Virus record (IMG/VR): IMGVR_UViG_3300042328_000969
Location: 1 to 58,275 of that record
DNA length: 58,275 nt
Strand: one strand, 5' to 3'
Origin: a virus
The position numbers and the translations under genes were made by a program. Under the pieces are notes generated by a model. It had not been told where the DNA came from. It saw only the letters and a program-made list of their open reading frames with translations, and made no database searches. Position 1 is the stretch's first letter. Every line of letters starts with the position of its first letter. Positions 28,700 through 35,522 of the stretch are shown in pieces.

Positions 28700-30202
28700 T
28701 TAAATTCTCTTAATTGTTTCAGCAGTGTCTTGGGTTTTAGCCGATTTTGTTGAAGTGTACTTATTAACAAAGTCCAATAGTCTAGGGTCTGGTTCAATAC
28801 CTGCCGCTTTAAGTTCTGCAATTGATTCTCTTGCTCTGACATAAACTTGAGGCATATTCTGTATTAATTTAGGATTTTTTAATTCATCCCACCATTTTGT
28901 TCCTTTGCTTTCAGCGCGACCAATAGAATTGCTAACTGCCTCTTGTCCAAAGTTAGCCGCTAACATTGCCGCTGGATCACCGTCGGTTATTTTATAAACA
29001 TACGCATAATATTTTGGAGCAACTCTGTCTTTTTCAGCATTGCTCACTTTACCATCAGCGCCTCTTTTAGCACCAAACTGAACAGCTGTATCATCAACTA
29101 ATTGCCAAGTGCCACCTGCCGTTGAGTCTGGATTTTGAGCATTAACGCCTTTATTGCCAGATTCATGTGGCTTCACTACTTTATTAAAGATAATGTCATA
29201 TTCTTTTTGCTTTGTCGGATCATCTGATTTAAATGGTGCTTCGTTTGATGTAGATGTTTTGTCTGTTGTACCGGTAGTTTTATCAATTCCTTTAGAATTA
29301 AGCATTCCATCTTTTGCTTTTTCTTGTGATACCCAAACGGAAGTACGCGCTTTAACAAAGTCATCGTAGGCTTGGCTGTTATCTTTGTCGCCTTCAGTAT
29401 CAAAGAAGGTGGTATTGCGTTTGCCAAACTTATCGTTAGCTTCAGCAATGGCAATCGCTTTAGCATCCTCAATACTATATCGTGCCGCTGAATCTTCACC
29501 TATCTTTTTGATTTCTTGGCTAATTGGATTAATAGAAATTAATTGCTTTCTGTATTTAGGAACGCCTGTATTTTCATCTTTAACCTGTTCACCTTTCTCA
29601 TTATAAATAGGTACATCAATCGTTTCAAAACTAGGCTTATTGCTTTTACCTTCAAGTATCAATAAGCGATTATAGATTTTATCCTGTTGGGTTTTATCCG
29701 GTTCAGTTTTCAATTGATTGCGTAGATTGTTGATTTCTTGTTTATTAGATAATTCCAGATTAGCTACTTGCCGTGCAATATTTTGATTTTCAACTGTTGA
29801 CTTAGAGGCTTCTACAGATTGCTCTGACGCATTTATCGCAGCTACTTTGGCTTTGTATTCTGGGTTATCTGGATTAACTGCCCATTTTTGCGCTCTCAGT
29901 TCATCGGCTATTTTTTCATCTTGGTGACGTTGAGCATCTTCGCCTTTTACAATGTAGTCTTGTGCGTATTGCGTTTCTTTATCAGCTAAAGTATCTGCAC
30001 GGAGTTTGTTGTATTTTAAATCTTCGCGTGTTGATGCTCTGCCTTCAGACCTTATAGCCGCTTCCTCAATTCGTGCTTCACGCTCTTGATCTGCCTTGGC
30101 TTTAATCTCAGCATCTTGATCTTTGCTGTATTTATTGACAATAGCATTTCCTAGACCTTCAGCAGCGCCTAAGGCAAAACTGGTTAACATTCCATAAGCC
30201 AT
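28700..30202 (-). CDS. Internal virion lytic transglycosylase
   Basis: The protein has 500 residues. Residues about 60-200 are charged coiled coil. Residues about 335-480 form a lysozyme-like lytic transglycosylase domain, with the likely catalytic Glu in KPHESGNKGVNAQNPDS near residue 344 and a following TAGGTWQLVDDTAVQFG that matches the family GxxQ region. It cleaves peptidoglycan during DNA ejection, as T7 gp16 does. It is adjacent to the giant internal protein (2-base gap) and two other predicted internal proteins. Confidence 0.8.
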   Translation of the reverse strand: MAYGMLTSFALGAAEGLGNAIVNKYSKDQDAEIKAKADQEREARIEEAAIRSEGRASTREDLKYNKLRADTLADKETQYAQDYIVKGEDAQRHQDEKIADELRAQKWAVNPDNPEYKAKVAAINASEQSVEASKSTVENQNIARQVANLELSNKQEINNLRNQLKTEPDKTQQDKIYNRLLILEGKSNKPSFETIDVPIYNEKGEQVKDENTGVPKYRKQLISINPISQEIKKIGEDSAARYSIEDAKAIAIAEANDKFGKRNTTFFDTEGDKDNSQAYDDFVKARTSVWVSQEKAKDGMLNSKGIDKTTGTTDKTSTSNEAPFKSDDPTKQKEYDIIFNKVVKPHESGNKGVNAQNPDSTAGGTWQLVDDTAVQFGAKRGADGKVSNAEKDRVAPKYYAYVYKITDGDPAAMLAANFGQEAVSNSIGRAESKGTKWWDELKNPKLIQNMPQVYVRARESIAELKAAGIEPDPRLLDFVNKYTSTKSAKTQDTAETIKRI

Positions 30203-30204
30203 GA

Positions 30205-30789
30205 TTATTTACCTCTCTTGACTGGTTTATTAGGCGCTTTGCCTTTAGCCTTTACTGCCTGCATCTTATTGCCGACATACTCTTGATGCGTTTGATAATC
30301 CTCAATTTCCTGCTTACCTTGAGCGATTGCCGCTTTGAGCTGTTCGGGCGTGATGCCCATTTGCTCAAACAGTTTATCTGTTGTGCGCTTGGTTGTCTGT
30401 GAGATGATTTCCGGAGTGACTGGTAGTTTTAAACCGCGTTCGGCAAAGTCTAGCACCTTGCAGATAGTGGTCGTTCCTGCGAATACTAGCACTTCTGCTG
30501 GCAGGCTTTTCTTTGATTGCTGATAGAGTAACCACATTAAGCCGCTAACGCCTTTACTGACCGTTTCAACTAGGTTCTGTTGGCTGTCTGGATTCTTGAC
30601 TAGTTCCATATTTTGATGGGTTTTCGGATCAAACATTAAAGTTTCAGCGGCTAACACCGTTTTGTTGTAGCGCTGTTTATTTTCTGGTGATACTTTTGAT
30701 TCGATATTATGCTGGATATCTATCAGCATTTGATTAGTCATACCGCCTGTTGAGCTTTTGCCTGCTGGAGTATCTGTTTTATTTTCCAT
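30205..30789 (-). CDS. Predicted internal virion protein
   Basis: This 194-residue protein ends in a Lys-rich tail (KAKGKAPNKPVKRGK). It has one hydrophobic stretch (GLMWLLYQQSKKSLPAEVLVFAGTTTICKVLDF). It is coupled to the 336-residue Ala/Gly-rich protein upstream and the transglycosylase downstream. This is the usual place for a third ejection protein in podoviruses. The function is inferred from context. Confidence 0.5.
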   Translation of the reverse strand: MENKTDTPAGKSSTGGMTNQMLIDIQHNIESKVSPENKQRYNKTVLAAETLMFDPKTHQNMELVKNPDSQQNLVETVSKGVSGLMWLLYQQSKKSLPAEVLVFAGTTTICKVLDFAERGLKLPVTPEIISQTTKRTTDKLFEQMGITPEQLKAAIAQGKQEIEDYQTHQEYVGNKMQAVKAKGKAPNKPVKRGK

Positions 30790-30792
30790 TGT

Positions 30793-31803
30793 CTATAGTC
30801 CCGCGTTAGCATTTAAGCCGGCATTAGCATCGAGTGTATTGCGTAGAGTCGGTACACTGTTTAGATTAGCAATACGCTGCTCGCGTTGCGCTTGTTGGTA
30901 TTCATACTGTTTTTGCTGATTAGCGCTTGCTTGATTGGCTTGCATCATCTTTGCCCCTCCTGTTAACGCGCTAAAGCCTGTGATAACATAATCTTTTTCA
31001 GTCATGCTACCTAGTAGCTTATCTATGAATCCGCCACTAGATGCCGCTGCCGTGCCTGCCAAATTGCTTGCCGAGCTTGCACCGATTGCATTTAAAGCAT
31101 TGCCGCCTGCTGCATTTAAGCCACTTCCTACTTGCCCCATCAATCCTGTACCACCTTGCCCTGCCATGGTTATCGATTGCGGAGTAACTGCCGATAGGCT
31201 ATTGGATGCCGCGCCACTTAGTCCCATTGTAGTTTGATTAGTTAAAGGCGCTGCGTTAACTAATCCTTGGGGAGTAACTGCCGCTAAGTTACTTGCCGCT
31301 GTGCCTGCTTGCCCTAATGCTACTGAAGTTTGAGCGGCTGCGCTTGCCGCATTAGCTGCATTAGCTGATTGGATACCTGCCGTGCCCATAGCAAACTCAC
31401 CACCGGCAGCAAGCGAAGCCACTGCACCGGAGGCAAGAGAAGCAACGCCACCTGCTAAACCTACAATTGCGCCTATTTTCATCAAACCTTTATCGCCTGT
31501 CACCATGCCGACTACCGACATTGCTGTACCAGCCACTGCTGCGATTGTGCCAATTGCCCCGACGGTAGCTAAAGCCGCTGTACCGATTGCACCCATTGAA
31601 GCCATCACGCCACCTGCTGCAATAGCTGTCCCTGCTGCTGCAAAGGCTGTGCCTGCTGCCGCGATAGCTGGAGCGATAAAGAAAGGCATTTCCTTTTGTT
31701 TAAAAGGTGGTTTGTGTGGATTGCCGATTGGCATACCCATTTGATCCATTTGCCGACGAGAAAATGATTCTCCCGCCACAAAGTTTATTTGTCTGATTGT
31801 CAT
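30793..31803 (-). CDS. Ala/Gly-rich internal (ejection) protein, first late gene
   Basis: The protein has 336 residues from the ATG at 31803. This start has GAGG as Shine-Dalgarno inside the leader hairpin; the frame is open 16 codons upstream, but without a clear ribosome site. Residues about 40-150 are long Ala/Gly-rich hydrophobic helices (AAGTAFAAAGTAIAAGG), able to insert in membranes. The C-terminus is a Gln/Tyr-rich helix. Composition and position match podovirus ejection proteins that form the trans-envelope channel. Confidence 0.6.
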   Translation of the reverse strand: MTIRQINFVAGESFSRRQMDQMGMPIGNPHKPPFKQKEMPFFIAPAIAAAGTAFAAAGTAIAAGGVMASMGAIGTAALATVGAIGTIAAVAGTAMSVVGMVTGDKGLMKIGAIVGLAGGVASLASGAVASLAAGGEFAMGTAGIQSANAANAASAAAQTSVALGQAGTAASNLAAVTPQGLVNAAPLTNQTTMGLSGAASNSLSAVTPQSITMAGQGGTGLMGQVGSGLNAAGGNALNAIGASSASNLAGTAAASSGGFIDKLLGSMTEKDYVITGFSALTGGAKMMQANQASANQQKQYEYQQAQREQRIANLNSVPTLRNTLDANAGLNANAGL

Positions 31804-31821
31804 AACGTCCTCACGACGATG
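31804..31821 (-). promoter_or_regulatory. Late leader hairpin element, first-gene copy
   Basis: On the minus strand, CGTC-GTGAG-GACG precedes the ATG at 31803. It shares stem sequence and loop length with the elements at 2369, 11675 and 15586. Here the Shine-Dalgarno GAGG lies inside the loop and 3' arm, so folding could hide it. Confidence 0.5.
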
Positions 31822-31834
31822 AAGTGATAAGATT

Positions 31835-31865
31835 TTGCGCGATTGTATCATATCAATACTATAAT
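31835..31865 (+). promoter_or_regulatory. Possible promoter for the micro-ORF
   Basis: A perfect TATAAT lies at 31860-31865, with TTGCGC at 31835-31840 as a poor -35 at 19-base spacing. It would start transcription about 25 bases before the micro-ORF. The -10 box is good and the -35 weak. Confidence 0.4.
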
Positions 31866-31897
31866 AGAACTAGTCACATAAAAAGGAGGTGATGAGC

Positions 31898-31948
31898 ATG
31901 GCTATGAAAAAGAAAGGCGGTAAAGGCGGAGGCGGTAAAAAATGCTAA
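31898..31948 (+). CDS. Micro-ORF: 16-residue Lys/Gly peptide ending in Cys
   Basis: The ORF reads MAMKKKGGKGGGGKKC and stops. Upstream, AAGGAGGTGAT (from about 31882) matches the 3' end of 16S rRNA over 11 bases, with an 8-base spacer to the ATG. This is the strongest ribosome site in the window. A perfect -10 box lies upstream and a strong intrinsic terminator 44 bases downstream, so it is a self-contained unit on the strand opposite to both neighbours. The peptide is highly cationic, with 7 Lys in 16 residues. A nucleic-acid-binding or regulatory role is possible but unproven. Confidence 0.6.
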   Translation: MAMKKKGGKGGGGKKC

Positions 31949-31991
31949 GTTAAATTAGCAGGTAAAATATTTTATTTGTTTTAAGTTAGAG

Positions 31992-32027
31992 AAGCCTCAC
32001 AGGTTTTAAATCCTGTGAGGCTTTTTT
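31992..32027 (+). terminator. Strong intrinsic terminator after the micro-ORF
   Basis: AAGCCTCACAGG (31992-32003) and CCTGTGAGGCTT (32012-32023) form a perfect 12-bp stem with an 8-nt loop and a T6 tract. On the minus strand the T-tract is weak (CTTCTC), but the stem may still affect rha transcripts. Confidence 0.9.
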
Positions 32028-32036
32028 GTGCCTGCT
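32018..32036. repeat. 19-bp direct repeat flanking rha, left copy
   Basis: AGGCTTTTTTGTGCCTGCT occurs here and exactly again at 32764-32782. A second shared word, TTAGCAGGTAA, lies at 31955-31965 and 32731-32741 in the same order. The two gaps on either side of rha are therefore related. Confidence 0.75.
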
Positions 32037-32685
32037 AGTTTAGTTTAAGGAGTGGTTGCAGTTCGCTGACTCTGTCTTTACATAGTAGGTAGATGTCATC
32101 ATAGGGGAGTTGTTCCCGCAAACCGTCACCGATAGCAATGCGTATGGATGTTTCGATCATTTGCAGTACACACAGTTGGCGTGTGTCTAGTGTGTCACGT
32201 TGACCTTTATCTATACCAATAACTTTATTTGTCATGATAGTGATATTGGGATAATAGAACTGAGCGTTTTTAGAGCCGTTAGCCGTCGCGTATTCTACCA
32301 GTTCCTTGATTGCGTCTGTTTCATCTCTGCGTACCTGCTTACCAGATAACCGTGCCATATCCCTATTGGCGATTTGCTTTCTAGCATCTCGGAAGGCTTT
32401 TACCAGTTTTAATTTCAGCGCTACCACGTGGGGATTGTTTCGCATTAAGGTTAAGACAAAATAGCATTGATCCTCTGTGAGTAGTGCAAAGCGAATAGTT
32501 TTAGAGAATCCACCTTGGGGGAGAGCTTTACCCTTTTCCGTTTGAAACGGAAGTTGGTTAAGAGTTTCCAGTTGCTCTTTATACTTATCGATGTTTTCTA
32601 AAATAGTTCGATGACGATGATCTAATTGACCGGCAAGAAGTCGAGAGTCGATGCGTAGTTCTTTTTTGATTTGGATGATATCCAT
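32035..32685 (-). CDS. rha: Rha-family phage regulatory protein
   Basis: This 216-residue protein has the N-terminal Rha domain: SRLLAGQLDHRHRTILENIDKY, LTEDQCYFVLTLMRNN and KLKLVKAFRDAR. This family occurs in lambdoid and other phages, where it is reported to hamper infection of hosts lacking integration host factor and acts as an antirepressor-like regulator. The C-terminal half (residues 110-216) is a separate domain. A good AGAGGA Shine-Dalgarno precedes the start. The gene stands alone between two related intergenic repeats, which suggests it was acquired or duplicated as a cassette. Confidence 0.8.
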   Translation of the reverse strand: MDIIQIKKELRIDSRLLAGQLDHRHRTILENIDKYKEQLETLNQLPFQTEKGKALPQGGFSKTIRFALLTEDQCYFVLTLMRNNPHVVALKLKLVKAFRDARKQIANRDMARLSGKQVRRDETDAIKELVEYATANGSKNAQFYYPNITIMTNKVIGIDKGQRDTLDTRQLCVLQMIETSIRIAIGDGLREQLPYDDIYLLCKDRVSELQPLLKLN

Positions 32686-32763
32686 TTTGAAAATCCTCTT
32701 ATTAGCTATGCCAAAATTGGCAATTGAATTTTAGCAGGTAATTATTAACAGGCAATACCTTTA

Positions 32764-32782
32764 AGGCTTTTTTGTGCCTGCT
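32764..32782. repeat. 19-bp direct repeat flanking rha, right copy
   Basis: This is an exact copy of 32018-32036. Unlike the left copy it is not preceded by a matching stem arm, so it looks like a terminator remnant. Confidence 0.75.
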
Positions 32783-32843
32783 GATTTGTGCCGCAATTGA
32801 TGCTAGGAATGAAGGCTGTCGGCAATGATTGCGGAGGAGCTGA

Positions 32844-32897
32844 ATGAGAATGATTATCATTTGCAATTGGTTTTCTTCAATTAAATCAACATTTTAG
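32844..32897 (+). CDS. Possible 17-residue leader ORF over the Fur box
   Basis: An ATG at 32844 follows GGAGGAGCTGA, a good Shine-Dalgarno, and reads MRMIICNWF-like sequence (with three Ile) to a TAG at 32895. It covers the Fur-like palindrome. It could be a leader peptide or chance. The rest of the 32686-33047 gap is AT-rich with no other supported gene. Confidence 0.25.
   Translation: MRMIIICNWFSSIKSTF
32845..32859. promoter_or_regulatory. Fur-box-like site
   Basis: TGAGAATGATTATCA matches the 7-1-7 Fur consensus TGATAATNATTATCA at 14 of 15 defined or free positions. It includes a perfect AATGAT-T-ATCATT palindrome. It lies between the rha start and the first early gene, where a repressor could act on divergent promoters. 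Confidence 0.55.
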
Positions 32898-33047
32898 CAA
32901 AATAGGCTATTAATTTTACGCTAAACAATATTAATAAAGTTAATTATCTAAAATAATAAAGTTGATTAATTAAATTAGATGAAATATTCTATAGTCCAGC
33001 CCAGAGCTGAGCGCCTTACACTTTTTAACCAAACCGGAGATAAGACC

Positions 33048-33365
33048 ATGAGCAACACATTTTTCATTAGCGACAAACAAACATTTAACCAATTAGCGCC
33101 CACCGACAAATGGGAAATTGTGCAAGAGCTTGCGCAAGCAATCATTGACGACCAACTTGTTTCAATTAGAGGTGAGATGATTGAAGAAATGGACGGGGAC
33201 TTTTACCCTGTTTTATATGGCGTTTACCGTCTTAAATTTGGCGAATTCTGTAATTACAGAGATGCAGGTGGTATCTGGGACTATGAAAAGCCTGTATCTT
33301 TTTTGAATACTTTTACTGCTAATTTAAAAGAGATAGAGGAACTATCTAACGCGGTAAACAAATAG
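33048..33365 (+). CDS. First early protein, unknown
   Basis: The protein has 105 residues from the ATG at 33048, chosen for its ACCGGAGATA ribosome site, which recurs before neighbouring early genes. The in-frame ATG at 32979 lacks one. It is acidic (IIDDQLVSIRGEMIEEMDGDFYPVLYGVYRLKFGEFCNY). I do not recognise the family. As the first gene after the control region it may act on host functions early in infection. Confidence 0.55.
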   Translation: MSNTFFISDKQTFNQLAPTDKWEIVQELAQAIIDDQLVSIRGEMIEEMDGDFYPVLYGVYRLKFGEFCNYRDAGGIWDYEKPVSFLNTFTANLKEIEELSNAVNK

Positions 33366-33420
33366 TTCAGCGTGTAACGCCTTATTTTTAAGGCGTTATG
33401 CAGTGCGCTATTACACTAAC
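33366..33420 (+). promoter_or_regulatory. Structured early leader element, copy 1
   Basis: AACGCCTTA-TTTT-TAAGGCGTT (33376-33397) is a perfect 9-bp hairpin. It is followed by a smaller AGTG/CACT hairpin and then the ACCGGAGA ribosome site of the gp88-like gene. The whole 55-base block recurs at 34703-34765 with a compensatory base pair. Confidence 0.65.
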
Positions 33421-33437
33421 CAAACCGGAGAATAAAA

Positions 33438-34043
33438 ATGAGCTTTAAATTACACATGACGATGGGAACTGCAAAAATGCAGGATATCCCTTCTTTCAAC
33501 ACTCCTGCCTCTAGCAATCCTTTCTGCATCAAAATGAATGGATCAGCAGACAAAACAGTGGTATGTACTAGATGTTATTCGATTACTACAGAAAAGCGTT
33601 ATCCGACGTTAGTAAAAGCATTAGAACGCAATGCCGATCTGTACAAAAGAATTTTGCTCGATACCGAGTTACCGCGTTTAAATTTTGCTATTGCTCGTTT
33701 TGACAGTTTTGGCGAAGTACATAATGAAATTCATGTACTTAACTATTTTAATCTTGCGCGTAAAAACCCCGAAACCGTTTTTGGGTTCTGGACTAAGCGC
33801 AAAGATTTAATAAAAGTAGTGCTATCAATGGTTAGCAAACCGGCTAACGTCGTTTTGATTCATAGCAGCACAAAGATGAACAAAATCGACAAACTACCTG
33901 CCGGTTACGACAAAGTATTCACGGCACATAAAAAATCAGAGTTAAGCGCTAACGTCGATATCAATTGCAGTCAAAAATGCAATGATTGCAGATTGTGCTA
34001 TAGCCACAACGACACAATTTTTATTAACGAAATTGCTAAATAA
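33438..34043 (+). CDS. gp88-like protein with Cys cluster
   Basis: The 201-residue protein resembles the mycobacteriophage gp88 family by its layout. There is a Cys pair early (TVVCTRCYS), then LARKNPETVFGFWTKRKDL in the middle, and a C-terminal Cys group CSQKCNDCRLC resembling an iron-sulfur or zinc site. A related domain is embedded in the giant virion protein near residues 2400-2660. The biochemical activity is unknown to me. It is translated from an ACCGGAGAA site after the leader hairpin element. Confidence 0.6.
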   Translation: MSFKLHMTMGTAKMQDIPSFNTPASSNPFCIKMNGSADKTVVCTRCYSITTEKRYPTLVKALERNADLYKRILLDTELPRLNFAIARFDSFGEVHNEIHVLNYFNLARKNPETVFGFWTKRKDLIKVVLSMVSKPANVVLIHSSTKMNKIDKLPAGYDKVFTAHKKSELSANVDINCSQKCNDCRLCYSHNDTIFINEIAK

Positions 34044-34056
34044 CTGGAGATATAAA

Positions 34057-34287
34057 ATGAAACTCAATAAAACTTATCAATCTACACTTGCGGCACGTCG
34101 TCAAACAACACTGATACATTCATCTTGGAGCGTATTTTACAAAGGAGAGTATATCTGTGGCGCTGTTTATAACGGAGAGTCTATCATGTCTGTTTGCTTG
34201 CCTTGCGGCTTAGTAGTATTAACCAAATCAAAAGACATTGCTAAAAAAGCAATCAGAGAATATCAAGCAGGGAGATTAGAAGCATGA
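34057..34287 (+). CDS. Small early protein, unknown
   Basis: The protein has 76 residues from the ATG at 34057 after an ACTGGAGATA ribosome site. It has a central beta pattern SWSVFYKGEYICGAVYNGESIMSVCLP and a C-terminal helix KDIAKKAIREYQAG. Its stop overlaps the next start (ATGA). No family is recognised. Confidence 0.5.
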   Translation: MKLNKTYQSTLAARRQTTLIHSSWSVFYKGEYICGAVYNGESIMSVCLPCGLVVLTKSKDIAKKAIREYQAGRLEA

Positions 34288-34526
34288 AAATGAAACAGGC
34301 ACATTATCAAATGATGAAGGATGCTATCGCAGCATTGCCGCGCGATCAAATGTTAGCATTCCGAGCGTGTGATCTTGGAAAGAATAAAGAAAAGTTTTTT
34401 ATATGGGGATTGTTCAAAGCGGCAAAACTACACTTTACCGCTACCGATTTTCTTTATCAGTACCTTGATGACAATCACATTGAAACAGCGCTTAAACGCA
34501 TTGCTAAAGAACTAGACTACATTTAA
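34284..34526 (+). CDS. Small early protein, unknown
   Basis: This 80-residue basic helical protein (KQAHYQMMKDAIAALPRDQMLAF) is coupled by a 4-base overlap to the gene before. It contains no Cys or metal-binding pattern beyond a single Cys. The function is unknown. Small early proteins of this kind often target host factors. Confidence 0.5.
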   Translation: MKMKQAHYQMMKDAIAALPRDQMLAFRACDLGKNKEKFFIWGLFKAAKLHFTATDFLYQYLDDNHIETALKRIAKELDYI

Positions 34527-34540
34527 CCGGAGATATAGAA

Positions 34541-34702
34541 ATGATTACTTATTTACTTGATAACGATACCGTCGTTCGTAGTGAAAACCGCAAAGATATA
34601 GGCGATATGATCCACGCGCAAATCTATGATTCTAACAGCGCATTAATCGACGTTAGCGGGCGTGTAGTTGACGTGCTGGAAGATTACAGCGACTGGGAAT
34701 AG
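34541..34702 (+). CDS. 53-residue early protein, unknown
   Basis: The ATG at 34541 follows the recurrent ACCGGAGATA site. The acidic product (MITYLLDNDTVVRSENRKDIGDM to VLEDYSDWE) reads like a small beta-alpha fold. Its stop abuts the second copy of the structured leader element. Confidence 0.45.
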   Translation: MITYLLDNDTVVRSENRKDIGDMIHAQIYDSNSALIDVSGRVVDVLEDYSDWE

Positions 34703-34765
34703 TTCAGCGTGTAGCGCCTTAATTTAGGGCGCTATGCAGTGCGCTATTGCACTAATTAACTTAAC
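34703..34765 (+). promoter_or_regulatory. Structured early leader element, copy 2
   Basis: AGCGCC (34713-34718) pairs with GGCGCT (34728-34733), extended by a T-A and a T-G pair. Compared with copy 1, one A-T pair is replaced by G-C on both sides, which supports a real RNA helix. An AGTGC/GCACT hairpin follows, then AACTTAAC and the ribosome site. Confidence 0.6.
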
Positions 34766-34777
34766 CGGAGATATAAC

Positions 34778-34873
34778 ATGAATACATTTTATGACGTAGT
34801 AGTTGGATCAATCCTTACAACAATTTTTACTGTTGTGTTTGTTGCAGAGCTGATTGTGTTGTGGGGAGAATAA
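34778..34873 (+). CDS. 31-residue membrane peptide
   Basis: The ATG at 34778 follows ACCGGAGATA. The product is one transmembrane helix (DVVVGSILTTIFTVVFVAELIVLW) with a one-residue acidic tail. A role at the inner membrane is likely. No family is recognised. Confidence 0.45.
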   Translation: MNTFYDVVVGSILTTIFTVVFVAELIVLWGE

Positions 34874-34875
34874 GC

Positions 34876-35118
34876 ATGTCATTATTCAAACTTGATATTA
34901 ATCATGAATTTTCAGCTAAATGCCGCACCTGTTTTCCTAACTTGCGCTACCGGATGACTTTATCGATTGGTCAATGGGGTAAGGTTTATGGTTCAAAAAC
35001 TGATTACTTTACGGTAGATGGTAAAAAGATAGGTTTTAAAATTGTGCGCCATTATGACCGCAAAGGGTTGCCAATTTATAACGACAAACAACGCATTTAT
35101 ATTTACACCGGAGAATAA
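34876..35118 (+). CDS. Small early protein, unknown
   Basis: The protein has 80 residues from the ATG at 34876, with GGGGAG as Shine-Dalgarno inside the end of the previous gene. It has a Cys pair (CRTCFPNLRY) and a beta-rich basic C-terminus (KIGFKIVRHYDRKGLPIYNDKQRIYIY). It is possibly a small nucleic-acid-binding fold. No family is recognised. Confidence 0.5.
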   Translation: MSLFKLDINHEFSAKCRTCFPNLRYRMTLSIGQWGKVYGSKTDYFTVDGKKIGFKIVRHYDRKGLPIYNDKQRIYIYTGE

Positions 35119-35121
35119 GCC

Positions 35122-35358
35122 ATGATTAGTCACGCTGATTTTATGAAACAAACATACCCTGCCACCATTCCGCAATATTTTGTAAATGGTATTTACCATC
35201 AGCAATTATCGCTTGATATTGCTCGTATGGAGTACCTTAAAATTTATTTGTGGGCAACTTACACGCCATCTACTGAAAAACCGACACGCAATCCCATGAC
35301 TTACACTGAAGTAGAAATTGCAGAAATGTTTAGAATCTTTGAAGAAACTGGAGAATAA
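35122..35358 (+). CDS. Small early protein, unknown
   Basis: The protein has 78 residues after an ACCGGAGAATA ribosome site. It is mostly helical with an aromatic-rich centre (QQLSLDIARMEYLKIYLWATYTP) and an acidic end. The function is unknown. Confidence 0.45.
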   Translation: MISHADFMKQTYPATIPQYFVNGIYHQQLSLDIARMEYLKIYLWATYTPSTEKPTRNPMTYTEVEIAEMFRIFEETGE

Positions 35359-35360
35359 AA

Positions 35361-35522
35361 ATGATGATGACATATAAAGAGTACATTCAATCACTACCGA
35401 GTGATTATCTTCAGATGCTTTACGATGAAGACGTTCACTTGTTCCAAGCATACAAAGAATATGTTACCGCATGGAAATCACTCGAAGCAGAGTACGGGGA
35501 GATTAAAAATGCTGTTCACTAA
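35361..35522 (+). CDS. 53-residue early protein, unknown
   Basis: The ATG at 35361 follows ACTGGAGAATA. The product (MMMTYKEYIQSLPSDYLQMLYDEDVHLF) is acidic and helical, and its end overlaps the next gene by 14 bases. No family is recognised. Confidence 0.45.
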   Translation: MMMTYKEYIQSLPSDYLQMLYDEDVHLFQAYKEYVTAWKSLEAEYGEIKNAVH

